NCBI GenBank assembly: GCA_001282665.1
Contig: LN874944.1
Location: forward strand, 124,001 to 188,000
Direction: 5' to 3'
From: Clostridiales bacterium mt11
GTDB lineage: Bacteria; Bacillota; Clostridia; Tissierellales; Tepidimicrobiaceae
DNA: 64,000 nucleotides
Part shown: piece by piece, positions 43,320-51,620 of the stretch
Numbering within the stretch: position 1 is the first letter of the stretch
How the letters are laid out: the number at the start of each line of letters is the position of its first letter
Translations under genes and position numbers: made by a program
The notes under the pieces: generated by a model
What the model was told of the DNA's origin: nothing
What the model saw: only the letters and a program-made list of their open reading frames with translations
Databases searched by the model: none

Positions 43320-44148
43320 ATGCTAGAGTTTTCTAATAAATATTTTACCAAAGAAGTTAAAGATTTAAAAGATTTTATTACAGTTGTTTATATTCTAATT
43401 GATAACATTTACCAAGAAATTACTCCAATATACATTAAAGAATATCGCAATATCAAGGATGCTATTCTAAGTGATAGTGAAATAATTACCATTAGTACCA
43501 TTGGTAAACTACTCACCATTGATTCAGAAAAAGTTTGGTTAGGGTTCTGCAAAAGGAATCTAAGAGATCTATTCCCAAAGTTTTGTGATAGAATTAGATT
43601 CAACAGAACTCGTAGAGCCTTACACGCAGTGATTGATGAAATCCGCAAGGAACTTACTAACATTCTAGGATGCTGAGATCAGTTGGCTAGAATTGTAGAT
43701 AGCATTCCTATTCCTGTATGCAAGTCTGGTACAGCACATTTTCATAAATCTTTTAAGGTTTATGCAACTTATGGATGCTGTGTTTCTAAAAAAGAAACCC
43801 ATCAAAATATAATTATTCTAGGTGATAAAGGGTATGTCAATAAGTATTTATCTCCAGATTTAGAGATTGAAAAAAATTCAGCTGATATTTATGAGAAGAG
43901 ATAATGATAAAAATCCTCACCATAAATAGTTTCGCCAATACATTTTTAAACTTAGAAGACGAATTGAAACTACTTTTTCACAATTAACTGAGCAACTAAA
44001 TATCAATAAGGTCTTAACAAAATCTTTATTAGATCTTATTACGAGGCTTAGAACAAAGATTTTAGCCTATAACCTCTGTTACAGCATCAATCAAATACTA
44101 GGTAATAACATAAATCTAGGACACATTAAAGAATTCATATTTGGATAA
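43320..44148 (+). pseudogene. IS982-family transposase relic
   Basis: The reading frame matches the plan of IS982 transposases: an N-terminal region ending NRTRRALHAVIDEIRKELTNILG, then DSIPIPVCKSGTAHFHKSFK, ILGDKGYVN, and a C-terminal RRRIETTFSQLTEQLNINKVLTKSLLDLITRLRTKILAYNLC. It is broken by an in-frame TGA at 43674, by an apparent internal deletion after KKETHQ, and by a frame change and stops after 43905. I did not find convincing terminal inverted repeats. It marks past insertion activity in this island and is not functional. Confidence 0.82.
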
Positions 44149-44252
44149 TATATCCAAACCATTTTCTTAGGGGATATTCTTTTTTAAAAAAATAATTGGT
44201 AAATTTATCTAGTTCAAGATTTACTAGCACATCAGGTTAAATTTAAAGTATA

Positions 44253-44323
44253 TTGACACTAAATAGATAAATGGTATATTTATAGCGATGAACGGCATAT
44301 TTTTTAAAAATATGTCGTTCATC
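44253..44323 (+). promoter_or_regulatory. SigmaA promoter with a 37-bp palindrome at the start site
   Basis: TTGACA (44253-44258), a 16-bp spacer and TATATT (44275-44280) form a good promoter. A palindrome begins at the predicted +1: its 18-base arms (GATGAACGGCATATTTTT and AAAAATATGTCGTTCATC, 44287-44323) differ from perfect by one wobble. It may be an operator or a 5' hairpin of the transcript leading to the radical SAM gene 300 bp downstream. The 300 bp from 44324 to 44623 hold nothing else I can identify. Confidence 0.6.
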
Positions 44324-44623
44324 TTAATTAGAGTATTGTTTGCCTAAATTTATTGAAAATATTTGAAGAAAGCTTTATAATTCTAGATAATAAATCTTAA
44401 AAGTAAATGATGTTTATACATCTAATATAAATATCTATATTATTTCCTATAAACTGAATAAGACATTGTTGATATAAGACTCTATTAAGAGTAAATAGTT
44501 TAAACAAGTATTACACAGCAAATTTAATAGACGGCAATCAGTTTTTGATTATTATATTAAAATGGATATTGTTTCATAATAAGAGGTTAATCCGATAATA
44601 AAATATTTGGGAGGTATATTAAA

Positions 44624-45853
44624 GTGGAATTTGATATAAGTTATAAAGGGAAGAAAAATAATATTAATATAGCTAGGTCCGTTGACATAAAGAAAAACAT
44701 TAAACTTGTTAAAAATAATAGCCTTTATTTTATAATGAATATTGCGAATGGAGCTGTTGTTGCAATTGATTTTGAAATTTATAATAAGTTAGATAATTAT
44801 TTAAAAGGATTCAAGAAAGTTGATGAAATAAATGAATATGTAGCTAAACTAGAAGAAATGGGATTTTTTGAGAACATTACATATGAGAGGCAAGCATATT
44901 TTCATATTACAGATCGTTGTAATCTCAATTGTATAGGGTGTTACTCTGATTTAGGCAATAGAGATAATTTTAAAGATATGAATATTCAGGATATAAAAAC
45001 AATTTTTCAAGAACTTAAAAAACACAAAGTAGTCCAAATTATATATTCTGGAGGAGAACCGACATTGAGGAAAGACATTTCTAGTATACTTAAAATGGCA
45101 AAAGAAGAATTTTGTTTCACTAATATTTTAATAAGCAATGGTAGTAAAAGATTAGGTGAAAATATACTTAAACACTTGGATGTTTTATCCTTATCTATAG
45201 ATGATTTTAAAAAAGATGTCAATGAATTAGGAAGGAAACTTAATTATGCAAATATTCTTTATAATATAGAAAAGTGTAAGTCCATAGGGGTATCTGTTAG
45301 TGGAATAATCACAATACATGAAAAAAATGTGGACAAGATAGCTACTTATTTTGAAATAAGCAAAGAATACGAATTGCCCATATCTTTTAGCATATTTTAT
45401 CCTACTAGGAAACCTAATAGGGTAGATAATGAATTTATTTTAACTGATGAAGGATTACAAAAAGTAGTGGAATCTTCATTTAGAGAAATGTCCAACACGA
45501 TAGAAGGAATATTATCGCATGATAATATTTATTGTCGTGATATATGTGAAGGAGGTAGAACTACTATAAGTATTGATTCTTATGGTAATTTAAACCCTTG
45601 TCATATGCTTCCAGATATAGTTTTGGGAAATTTATTGGTAGATTCAGAATTTGCATGGGAAAATTTAGAGCATTTTATTGAAAATACCTTTGTTGCTGAT
45701 GAAGAATGTGACAAATGTCAATTTAAATTCTTTTGTGGTGCTGGATGTAGATCAAGGGCATATTATTATAAATCTTTACAAGCAAAAGATCCTTATTGTT
45801 TTATGTATAAATTGTATTATGATAAATTGATATCTGAAATTCCTGGCAATTAA
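44624..45853 (+). CDS. Radical SAM/SPASM peptide maturase
   Basis: This 409-aa enzyme has a ~85-residue N-terminal part resembling a peptide-recognition (PqqD/RRE-like) domain, a radical SAM core with CNLNCIGC (C99, C103, C106) and YSGGEPTLR, and a SPASM domain with extra cluster cysteines (CRDICEGG; GNLNPCHML; CDKCQFKFFCGAGCRSRAYY; DPYCFMYK). This is the build of sactipeptide/ranthipeptide-type maturases such as SkfB and AlbA, which install carbon crosslinks in a small precursor. GGGAGG precedes the ATG. A 30-aa ORF with an excellent ribosome binding site follows 37 bp downstream and is the likely substrate. Confidence 0.9.
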   Translation: MEFDISYKGKKNNINIARSVDIKKNIKLVKNNSLYFIMNIANGAVVAIDFEIYNKLDNYLKGFKKVDEINEYVAKLEEMGFFENITYERQAYFHITDRCNLNCIGCYSDLGNRDNFKDMNIQDIKTIFQELKKHKVVQIIYSGGEPTLRKDISSILKMAKEEFCFTNILISNGSKRLGENILKHLDVLSLSIDDFKKDVNELGRKLNYANILYNIEKCKSIGVSVSGIITIHEKNVDKIATYFEISKEYELPISFSIFYPTRKPNRVDNEFILTDEGLQKVVESSFREMSNTIEGILSHDNIYCRDICEGGRTTISIDSYGNLNPCHMLPDIVLGNLLVDSEFAWENLEHFIENTFVADEECDKCQFKFFCGAGCRSRAYYYKSLQAKDPYCFMYKLYYDKLISEIPGN

Positions 45854-45889
45854 CTTTTTTTAATAATCAAAAATGTAGGAGGTGATAAT

Positions 45890-45982
45890 ATGTTATTTCT
45901 AGGAAAAAAGAAATCTCTACTAGGTTGCATTAATATTTTAGTTGTTAGTGCAGGCTATAGTGGCAAGAAATGGTCACTATAA
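45890..45982 (+). CDS. Candidate RiPP precursor peptide (30 aa)
   Basis: ATG 45890 follows a near-ideal GTAGGAGGTGATAAT site. The peptide begins MLFLGKKKSLLGCINILVV and ends SAGYSGKKWSL. It has a basic start, a single Cys13 and a Gly/Ser/Lys/Trp-rich C-terminus. It resembles no precursor I can name. Possible crosslink sites are Cys13 to a later alpha or beta carbon (sactionine or ranthionine type), or Lys-Trp in the GKKW segment as in streptide-type chemistry. Position between a radical SAM/SPASM maturase and a protease/exporter set supports the call. Confidence 0.72.
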   Translation: MLFLGKKKSLLGCINILVVSAGYSGKKWSL

Positions 45983-45992
45983 TTATCACAAG

Positions 45993-46030
45993 ATTCAGTC
46001 TATACACCAAAAAAAGTGTATAGACTGAAT
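45993..46030 (+). terminator. Perfect hairpin after the precursor gene
   Basis: ATTCAGTCTATACAC pairs with GTGTATAGACTGAAT around CAAAAAAA. There is no long T-run, so it may only reduce read-through and protect the short precursor mRNA, raising precursor relative to the transporter genes. Confidence 0.68.
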
Positions 46031-46049
46031 TCTAAAACCAGGAGGAAAT

Positions 46050-46658
46050 ATGAGAAATTATATAAATGATATAGAAAAATTTATTGAAAGAAATTTAAAT
46101 TATTTAATTGTCATGATCTTAACAACTGTCCTAGTAGGCTTTTTACTAAGCTTATTTATTTTATTAAGTAGTATAGTTTATATTGATGACAATTTTAGCT
46201 TTTTTATGGGTGAGCTGTCTATACTATTTAGTCTTTGTATAATTCCATACATTTGTTTTAAAAAGTTCATATATAAAAAATTAAGGTTTAGTGAAAAAGT
46301 AGTGAACTTAATTACTTGGATAATTGTAGCTATTTTAGGATCCCTAATTTGGTTAGATTTTGAGACATCTTTGCATTTTATGGTTATTGCAATATCTGAA
46401 GAAATATTGTTTCGAGAGATATATTATCAATATTTATTAAAAGATGATGAAAGAAATAAGCATCATGTCATTAGTGCAATGTTTCTAGTTTCATTTGTAT
46501 TTGCAATAATATTACATATAAATGATAATTTTCTCATAAATATACTTGTGAGATTTCCTTTTGGATTGCTATTGTTTGTAATTAGAAACAAGATTAATTT
46601 AAAAAGTGCAATACTATTTCACTGGTTGTATGACGTAATTATTACACTGGGGGTATAA
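46050..46658 (+). CDS. CPBP-family intramembrane metalloprotease
   Basis: This 202-aa membrane protein has the CPBP (CAAX/bacteriocin-processing) signature: SEEILFREIYY (the EExxxR motif), LHINDN, and HWLYDV near the end, within about six hydrophobic segments. In peptide clusters such proteases either mature the leader or confer self-immunity; SkfC of the Bacillus killing-factor locus is the closest parallel I know. GGAGG precedes the ATG. The next gene starts 3 bp downstream. Confidence 0.87.
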   Translation: MRNYINDIEKFIERNLNYLIVMILTTVLVGFLLSLFILLSSIVYIDDNFSFFMGELSILFSLCIIPYICFKKFIYKKLRFSEKVVNLITWIIVAILGSLIWLDFETSLHFMVIAISEEILFREIYYQYLLKDDERNKHHVISAMFLVSFVFAIILHINDNFLINILVRFPFGLLLFVIRNKINLKSAILFHWLYDVIITLGV

Positions 46659-46661
46659 AAA

Positions 46662-47093
46662 TTGATAATAACTGCTTTTATATTCAATATCATAACCTAT
46701 CTTGCTTTATATATGTTAATGCCAAATATAAATATAATTACTTTTTTCTTAAACTGTTATATCTTGCCTGGAATATATAATGGAATTTTATATTTATACT
46801 GTTTGACTAAAAAAGAAAAGTATGAGAACTTGAATCTAGTTTTACTTCCAATATTAAGTACAGTTACCTATGCAGTAAGTTCTTTATTTATAGTGAGGAC
46901 TGGGAAATTTGAGGCATTTATGAAAAGTAATATGGTTAATACAGGCAATATTCATATAAAAATAAATGATAATTTGTTTTCATTTTCACAAATTATTTAT
47001 ATATTTTTATTATACTTTGCATTATTGTATATAATTAAGAAAATCAGAGGTGGGAAAAATGCTAAAGGTGGAAAATATAAAGAAGAGATATAA
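46662..47093 (+). CDS. Small membrane protein of the peptide cluster
   Basis: This 143-aa hydrophobic protein has about four membrane helices and a basic Lys/Gly-rich tail (GGKNAKGGKYKEEI). It starts at TTG 46662 and overlaps the ABC ATPase gene. I do not recognise a family; an immunity or transporter-accessory role is suggested only by position. Confidence 0.62.
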   Translation: MIITAFIFNIITYLALYMLMPNINIITFFLNCYILPGIYNGILYLYCLTKKEKYENLNLVLLPILSTVTYAVSSLFIVRTGKFEAFMKSNMVNTGNIHIKINDNLFSFSQIIYIFLLYFALLYIIKKIRGGKNAKGGKYKEEI

Positions 47094-47910
47094 TGACGAC
47101 GTACCTTATGTGTTAAACAATATTTCCTTTAACATACAACAAGGAGAAATCGTTGGATTAATTGGGAAAAATGGAGAGGGCAAGTCTACATTGCTAAAAC
47201 TACTTTGTAAATTTTTAAATCCAGATGAAGGTAAAATTTATATTAAAGATAAAGATATATTTGAAAATTATAGTCTTTTAAGAAATGTAGGTATACATTT
47301 AGAACCTGTTTTTTTCCCATATTTAACTGCATACGAAAATATGGTTTTTTATTTAAAGGTAAATAATAATGAGAATTATATTTCTCAAATAGATGAGGTT
47401 TTAGAACTAGTTGAATTAAAAAAACATAAATATGAAAAACCTAGTTCATTTTCTTTTGGAATGAAACAAAGATTAAGTCTGGCTATTGCTATGCTAGGAG
47501 AACCTGAAATATTGATTTTAGATGAACCATTTGTTGGTTTAGATCCCAACGGGATACAGCGTTTCATGAATAATTTAAAATATAGAGTGAAAGAGAAAAG
47601 AATAAGTGCAATAATTTCGAGTCATCAACTATATGAATTATCTAGTATTGCAGATAGGATCCTAGTGTTAAATAAGTCTAAAATAGTATATGATGGGACT
47701 CCAAATTATAATAGACAAATCAATATTACCTTAGATAGAAATTATGTTGGTAATATAAATGGTGATATTCGTATTGAAGGGAATAAAGTTATAACTGACT
47801 ATCAGGGGGATAGACTTAATGATTTAATTACGGCTCTAACAAGTGATTATAAAATTATTGAGATAGAGACTAGTAAATCTAATTTAGAAAAATTCTTTTG
47901 GGGTGATTAA
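47059..47910 (+). CDS. ABC transporter ATPase of the peptide cluster
   Basis: This 283-aa ATPase has Walker A GKNGEGKST, signature FSFGMKQR, Walker B ILILDEPFVGLDP and SSHQ as the H-loop, with a ~70-residue C-terminal extension as in bacitracin/lantibiotic immunity ATPases. ATG 47059 is preferred over GTG 47050, because AGAGGTGGG precedes it. It probably pairs with the permease encoded directly after it (compare SkfE/SkfF) to expel the peptide or give immunity. Confidence 0.86.
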   Translation: MLKVENIKKRYNDDVPYVLNNISFNIQQGEIVGLIGKNGEGKSTLLKLLCKFLNPDEGKIYIKDKDIFENYSLLRNVGIHLEPVFFPYLTAYENMVFYLKVNNNENYISQIDEVLELVELKKHKYEKPSSFSFGMKQRLSLAIAMLGEPEILILDEPFVGLDPNGIQRFMNNLKYRVKEKRISAIISSHQLYELSSIADRILVLNKSKIVYDGTPNYNRQINITLDRNYVGNINGDIRIEGNKVITDYQGDRLNDLITALTSDYKIIEIETSKSNLEKFFWGD

Positions 47911-48657
47911 ATGCTAGAGTTAAAGAAAATACTTAAAAGAAAAGATTCCATGATAATGTTAGCTTTATCATTGTGGGCATTAATGCTATCAGTATTAAAT
48001 GTTATTTTCCCAGATGTATTTTCAATTGAAGCAAATGCAAAAATGGGAGCGTTTGACTTCCTTTACTTGATGATTATAATTCAAGATTTGGTTTTTTTGC
48101 CTGTTTTAATTATGGTTTACAGCGCTTCACTTACTTTTTATTCCGAGATTGATAAAAAACAAATTTATATGTATAAAGATACAAATAGAAGAAAGACTCT
48201 AAATCAAAAGTATTTGGCTACTTATGGGTTATATTTGATTTATTTAATTTTATATATACTTATATCTATATTAAGTTACTATTTAATAATCAATAAGATG
48301 GAATTTGCAAGTGGAACATTTTTTACAATTAAGGAAGACATATTATCTCAATTGTATGAGATTATTCAAGTAGTATTAGGAATTATATTTTATATTAACA
48401 TAGGAATTTTTTTTGCATTAAGATATCCTTCAGGTGTTTCAATATTCTTAACAACATTATTATATATGTTTTTAAAGATAGCTCCGCTAGTTGAAACGAT
48501 ATCTTATTTAATACCAATAGGCTATAGAAGCATAGAAATAAATACAATTGATGATTTTTGGAAATATATACTGATCTCTTTAATTATTTTTTCTATATAT
48601 AATATATTTGTTTATGTTATTAACTTTAAAAAATTTAAAAGCATGGAGTTTCGTTAA
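47911..48657 (+). CDS. ABC transporter permease of the peptide cluster
   Basis: This 248-aa protein has about six membrane helices and no ATPase motifs. It starts at the base after the ATPase stop. The size and setting match an ABC-2-type permease of a two-gene export or immunity pump. Little else can be said from sequence. Confidence 0.75.
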   Translation: MLELKKILKRKDSMIMLALSLWALMLSVLNVIFPDVFSIEANAKMGAFDFLYLMIIIQDLVFLPVLIMVYSASLTFYSEIDKKQIYMYKDTNRRKTLNQKYLATYGLYLIYLILYILISILSYYLIINKMEFASGTFFTIKEDILSQLYEIIQVVLGIIFYINIGIFFALRYPSGVSIFLTTLLYMFLKIAPLVETISYLIPIGYRSIEINTIDDFWKYILISLIIFSIYNIFVYVINFKKFKSMEFR

Positions 48658-48659
48658 TT

Positions 48660-50294
48660 ATGAAAAGGTATATTTTTAAATATAAAGGACTTCTATTTTT
48701 CAGTTTAATATTCACCATAATAAATGCTGCATTAAGTGTAATAATAGCTTTTATTTTAGCAAATATTGTTAATTCTGCTGTAGAGTCAGATATAGAAAAA
48801 TTGAAAGTTAGTATACTCTTTGCTATGATATATTTTTTATTATGCATAATAGTAGGTCATATAACAAATTATATTTGTGAGAAATTTATATGTAGGGTAA
48901 TGGTAAATTTCAAAAAAGATTTATTTGTTTCTATAATGAATAGAAATTTTATAGACTTTAATAAATATGATAATGAATATTATCTACAACAACTTACAAC
49001 TTTAAGTGATGGAATAAATGAAAGTTATGCAAATTCAATTTTTAATATTACATATGGGATAACATTATTAATTCTTTCTATTATATCTATAATAACTATT
49101 GATTATAAAATACTGGTTATTGCAATAATTTTGGGATTTATATATTTATTAATAGGAAATACATTTTCCAAAAATATAACCCAATATAAAAGTCAAGTAG
49201 TTAATGAGCTGAGTGAGTTTTCTACTACAGTAATGGATTTGTTCCAAGGGATTGATATAAGTAGAAATTATGATAATAAAAATTATGTCTATGGCAGGTT
49301 TGATGAATCAAATAAAAAGTTATTAAAATCTATAAAAATATATAATATAAAGTTTCTAAATCTACAAACTTGTAATTTACTTTTAGGACAAGGTCTAATT
49401 ATAGTGATAATAATCGTATGTTCTCTTCAGGTAATATACAAGAACTTTAAAATAGGAGAACTAATAGCTATTGCACAATTACTAGCAAATATGATTAATC
49501 CATTACTGGGATTTGCTGAAATAATTAATGAAATGAAAGCAAATAAAAAAATAAAAGAATCTCTTATTAATTTTATTAAATATGAGAATGATTTTGATGC
49601 AAAAAAAATGGCTAAATATAGTTTTGATAATATGATACAAATAAAGGGATTATCTTTTTCATATGCAAATAAAGAAATTTTCCGATCAATTAACTTATGT
49701 ATAGAAGCTGGGAAAAAGTATGCTATTATAGGGAACAATGGATCGGGGAAAAGTACATTTTTAAAACTTATACTTTCATACTATCATAATTATGAAGGAG
49801 AAATATTAATAGATGGAATTAATGTTAAAGACTTATCATCTGATTCTTTCAAAAATTTATTTTCGGTAGTTAATCAGGATTTTCATATATATGACGATAC
49901 TATAGCAAAAAACATTTGCTTTAATAATAAATTTAAAGAACAGAATCTAATGAATATAATTAATATGTATGAATTAAATCAGCTAAGTATGAATTATGAT
50001 TTATTTACATATAATGCAAAAAAATTATCAGGAGGAGAGAAGCAAAAAGTTGCTATTGCTAGATCACAGATAGCTAATAAACCTATTATGATTTTTGATG
50101 AAATAAACTCAAAATTGGATACAGAAAGTTCTAAAAAAGTATTAGAAGCTATTTTAAAAGATGAATCACTTACAGCTATAGTTGTTACACATAAATTAGG
50201 TATTGAAAATTTAGATATGTATGATGTATTTTTAAAAATAGAAGATAAAAAAATAGAAGAGATAAAAATAAGAGAATATTTAAGTTCAAGTTAG
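48660..50294 (+). CDS. ABC exporter with fused membrane and ATPase domains
   Basis: This 544-aa half-transporter has six membrane helices and an ATPase domain with Walker A GNNGSGKST, signature LSGGEKQKVAIARS and Walker B IMIFDEINSKLD. There is no N-terminal C39 peptidase domain, so it would export a peptide already cut or leaderless, consistent with a separate CPBP protease. It is the last gene of the peptide cluster; the next 350 bp contain no gene. Confidence 0.87.
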   Translation: MKRYIFKYKGLLFFSLIFTIINAALSVIIAFILANIVNSAVESDIEKLKVSILFAMIYFLLCIIVGHITNYICEKFICRVMVNFKKDLFVSIMNRNFIDFNKYDNEYYLQQLTTLSDGINESYANSIFNITYGITLLILSIISIITIDYKILVIAIILGFIYLLIGNTFSKNITQYKSQVVNELSEFSTTVMDLFQGIDISRNYDNKNYVYGRFDESNKKLLKSIKIYNIKFLNLQTCNLLLGQGLIIVIIIVCSLQVIYKNFKIGELIAIAQLLANMINPLLGFAEIINEMKANKKIKESLINFIKYENDFDAKKMAKYSFDNMIQIKGLSFSYANKEIFRSINLCIEAGKKYAIIGNNGSGKSTFLKLILSYYHNYEGEILIDGINVKDLSSDSFKNLFSVVNQDFHIYDDTIAKNICFNNKFKEQNLMNIINMYELNQLSMNYDLFTYNAKKLSGGEKQKVAIARSQIANKPIMIFDEINSKLDTESSKKVLEAILKDESLTAIVVTHKLGIENLDMYDVFLKIEDKKIEEIKIREYLSSS

Positions 50295-50640
50295 ACACAT
50301 AAACTTTTATTAATAAACTTGATAAAGGTTGAGTTTTAAAAACTAAATTTATTTTTTTAGCATTTTATTTTCAAAAATGGCTGACTCCTTTCCTAATAAA
50401 AATAGATATATTGCCAATGATGATAATCTCTTTATAATAATGGTAAAAAACTCAAAAGATTTTCTGATGACAACTACTACTCTATAGGCTTTGATTTTTA
50501 TTAAATAGACTACTGAAGCTATAAGATTTAGACCAAGTTTTGAGTTTTAAGATGAAAATAAGACTATATTATTCATACATATTCTTAATATAGTTGTGAT
50601 GATTACTCGATTTATTGATAGTTTAGCTTTTGTATCTTCA
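50295..50640. other. AT-rich intergenic stretch without a gene
   Basis: No ORF, hairpin terminator or repeat convinced me here. It leads into decayed copies of the phosphatase and hcp genes. A fragmentary older gene is possible but not recognisable. Confidence 0.6.
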
Positions 50641-50760
50641 TATATTATTTAAGTAGCTTTTTCAACTTCTAAATTTACCTTCTTTATCTCTTTAACACTT
50701 TGCTTCGAATAATGCACTTACAAATCCAGTTCTATCTTTTCCTTGTGATGCTTAAAGTGA
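50641..50760 (-). pseudogene. Remnant of a duplicated SLH-tyrosine phosphatase gene
   Basis: ATATTATTTAAGTAGCTTTT near 50641 matches the 3' end of the phosphatase gene (53141-53161). The stretch around 50690-50745 (GAATAATGCACTTACAAATC) matches its internal 53437-53480 region, and the bases after 50748 match the region upstream of that gene near 54889. The copy therefore has at least two large internal deletions. It keeps the orientation of the intact gene relative to hcp. Confidence 0.75.
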
Positions 50761-50796
50761 AAAATGTATTCTTTATACGATAAAAAATTTAACATT

Positions 50797-50810
50797 GTAA
50801 CATATGTTAC
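50797..50810. promoter_or_regulatory. Crp/Fnr-type palindrome upstream of truncated hcp
   Basis: GTAACATATGTTAC, a perfect 14-bp palindrome, is 62 bp before the truncated hcp start. It is conserved at the same distance before the intact hcp (54942-54955). Confidence 0.6.
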
Positions 50811-50872
50811 CAAAATCATGGAGATTATCTATTAAAATATACTCAACGATAAAAATTTAGGGGGTTTGAAAT

Positions 50873-51315
50873 ATGGGTATGTTTTGTTATCAATGTCAAG
50901 AAACGGCTGGAGGAAAAGGCTGTACAAAAGTAGGGGTATGTGGTAAAGGTGGGGATTTAGCTAACTTACAGGACTTAATGATATATGCTTTGAAGGGGAT
51001 TTCGGTATTGGGTTTAAAAGCAGATGAAATAGGATATGAGGAGCCTAAATTAGATAGATTTATAATAGAAGGATTGTTCATGACCATAACGAATGCAAAC
51101 TTTGATAAGGAAAGGTTCTTTCAAAAGATAAGAGAGGCACTTAAGATAAGAGATAAGTTAAAGGAAACTTTAATTGAAAAAGGAGTAGATTCAGGAGAAT
51201 TAAAGGATACTGCTATATTTACAGTTAATTTAAATGGTGAAATTATCTTTAAAGGAGATAGTAAAGAAGTAGGAGTTTTATCCACGAAAGATGAAGATAT
51301 TAGGAAACTAAGGAG
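50873..51315 (+). pseudogene. Truncated hcp (hybrid-cluster protein), 5' part only
   Basis: The first ~147 codons are nearly identical to the intact hcp at 55018, including the cluster motif MGMFCYQCQETAGGKGC. Similarity stops at about 51315, where the ABC-F leader copy begins. The fused frame adds only IDFIC before a stop. It lacks the hybrid-cluster ligands of the C-terminal two-thirds and cannot be active. It documents a tandem duplication followed by replacement of its 3' part by the ABC-F cassette. Confidence 0.9.
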
Positions 51316-51570
51316 GATTGACTTTATATGTTAAATTTAGTATAATTATAGTTAACATATGAGAGAGGGTGTATCGATGATTTTATTTCTTGCTAAGTAA
51401 TAAATTTTTACATGCACATTATAGCGTCCATAATGAATGGTCTATTTTGTTGTGTCTTTTAGCAAGAAATCTTTTTCGAATATAACATTGGCATTTGAAG
51501 ATGATTTTATCATCTTTTTTTATACCTTTTTTTGCTGAGAGATTCTCTCAGCATTTTTTTATGGAGGTGA
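51316..51570 (+). promoter_or_regulatory. Attenuator leader of the ABC-F gene (copy 2 of the 255-bp repeat)
   Basis: Promoter TTGACT (51318-51323), 17 bp, TATAAT (51341-51346) is followed by the MILFLAK leader ORF, a long-range stem ATTTCTTGCTAA (51385-51396) with TTAGCAAGAAAT (51459-51470), a terminator AAGATGAT/ATCATCTT (51498-51516) with T-run, and a second terminator GCTGAGA/TCTCAGC (51534-51552) with T-run. This is the layout of ribosome-stalling attenuators that induce resistance genes when a drug blocks leader translation. Confidence 0.82.
51377..51400 (+). CDS. Leader peptide MILFLAK of the ABC-F attenuator
   Basis: Seven codons after AGAGAGGGTG; the last codons overlap the left arm of the leader stem, so a stalled ribosome would prevent that stem from forming. 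Identical to the copy at 39764. Confidence 0.6.
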   Translation: MILFLAK

Positions 51571-51620
51571 GTTCAATGGTTTGGCTAAATTAAATAGTAT
51601 ATTTGAAAGGAGAGATAATT

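Noticed and set aside
43320..43904. Possible second selenoprotein: in-frame TGA at 43674 between two ORFs
   Set aside because: The protein is an IS982 transposase, no SECIS hairpin follows, and further stops and a deletion occur downstream; it is a nonsense mutation.
46008..46015. Reading the hairpin at 45993-46030 as part of a second precursor peptide gene
   Set aside because: No ORF with a ribosome binding site spans it; it is a perfect stem between genes.
50873..51334. A short functional Hcp paralogue
   Set aside because: It has only the N-terminal quarter and ends in junction-derived residues.
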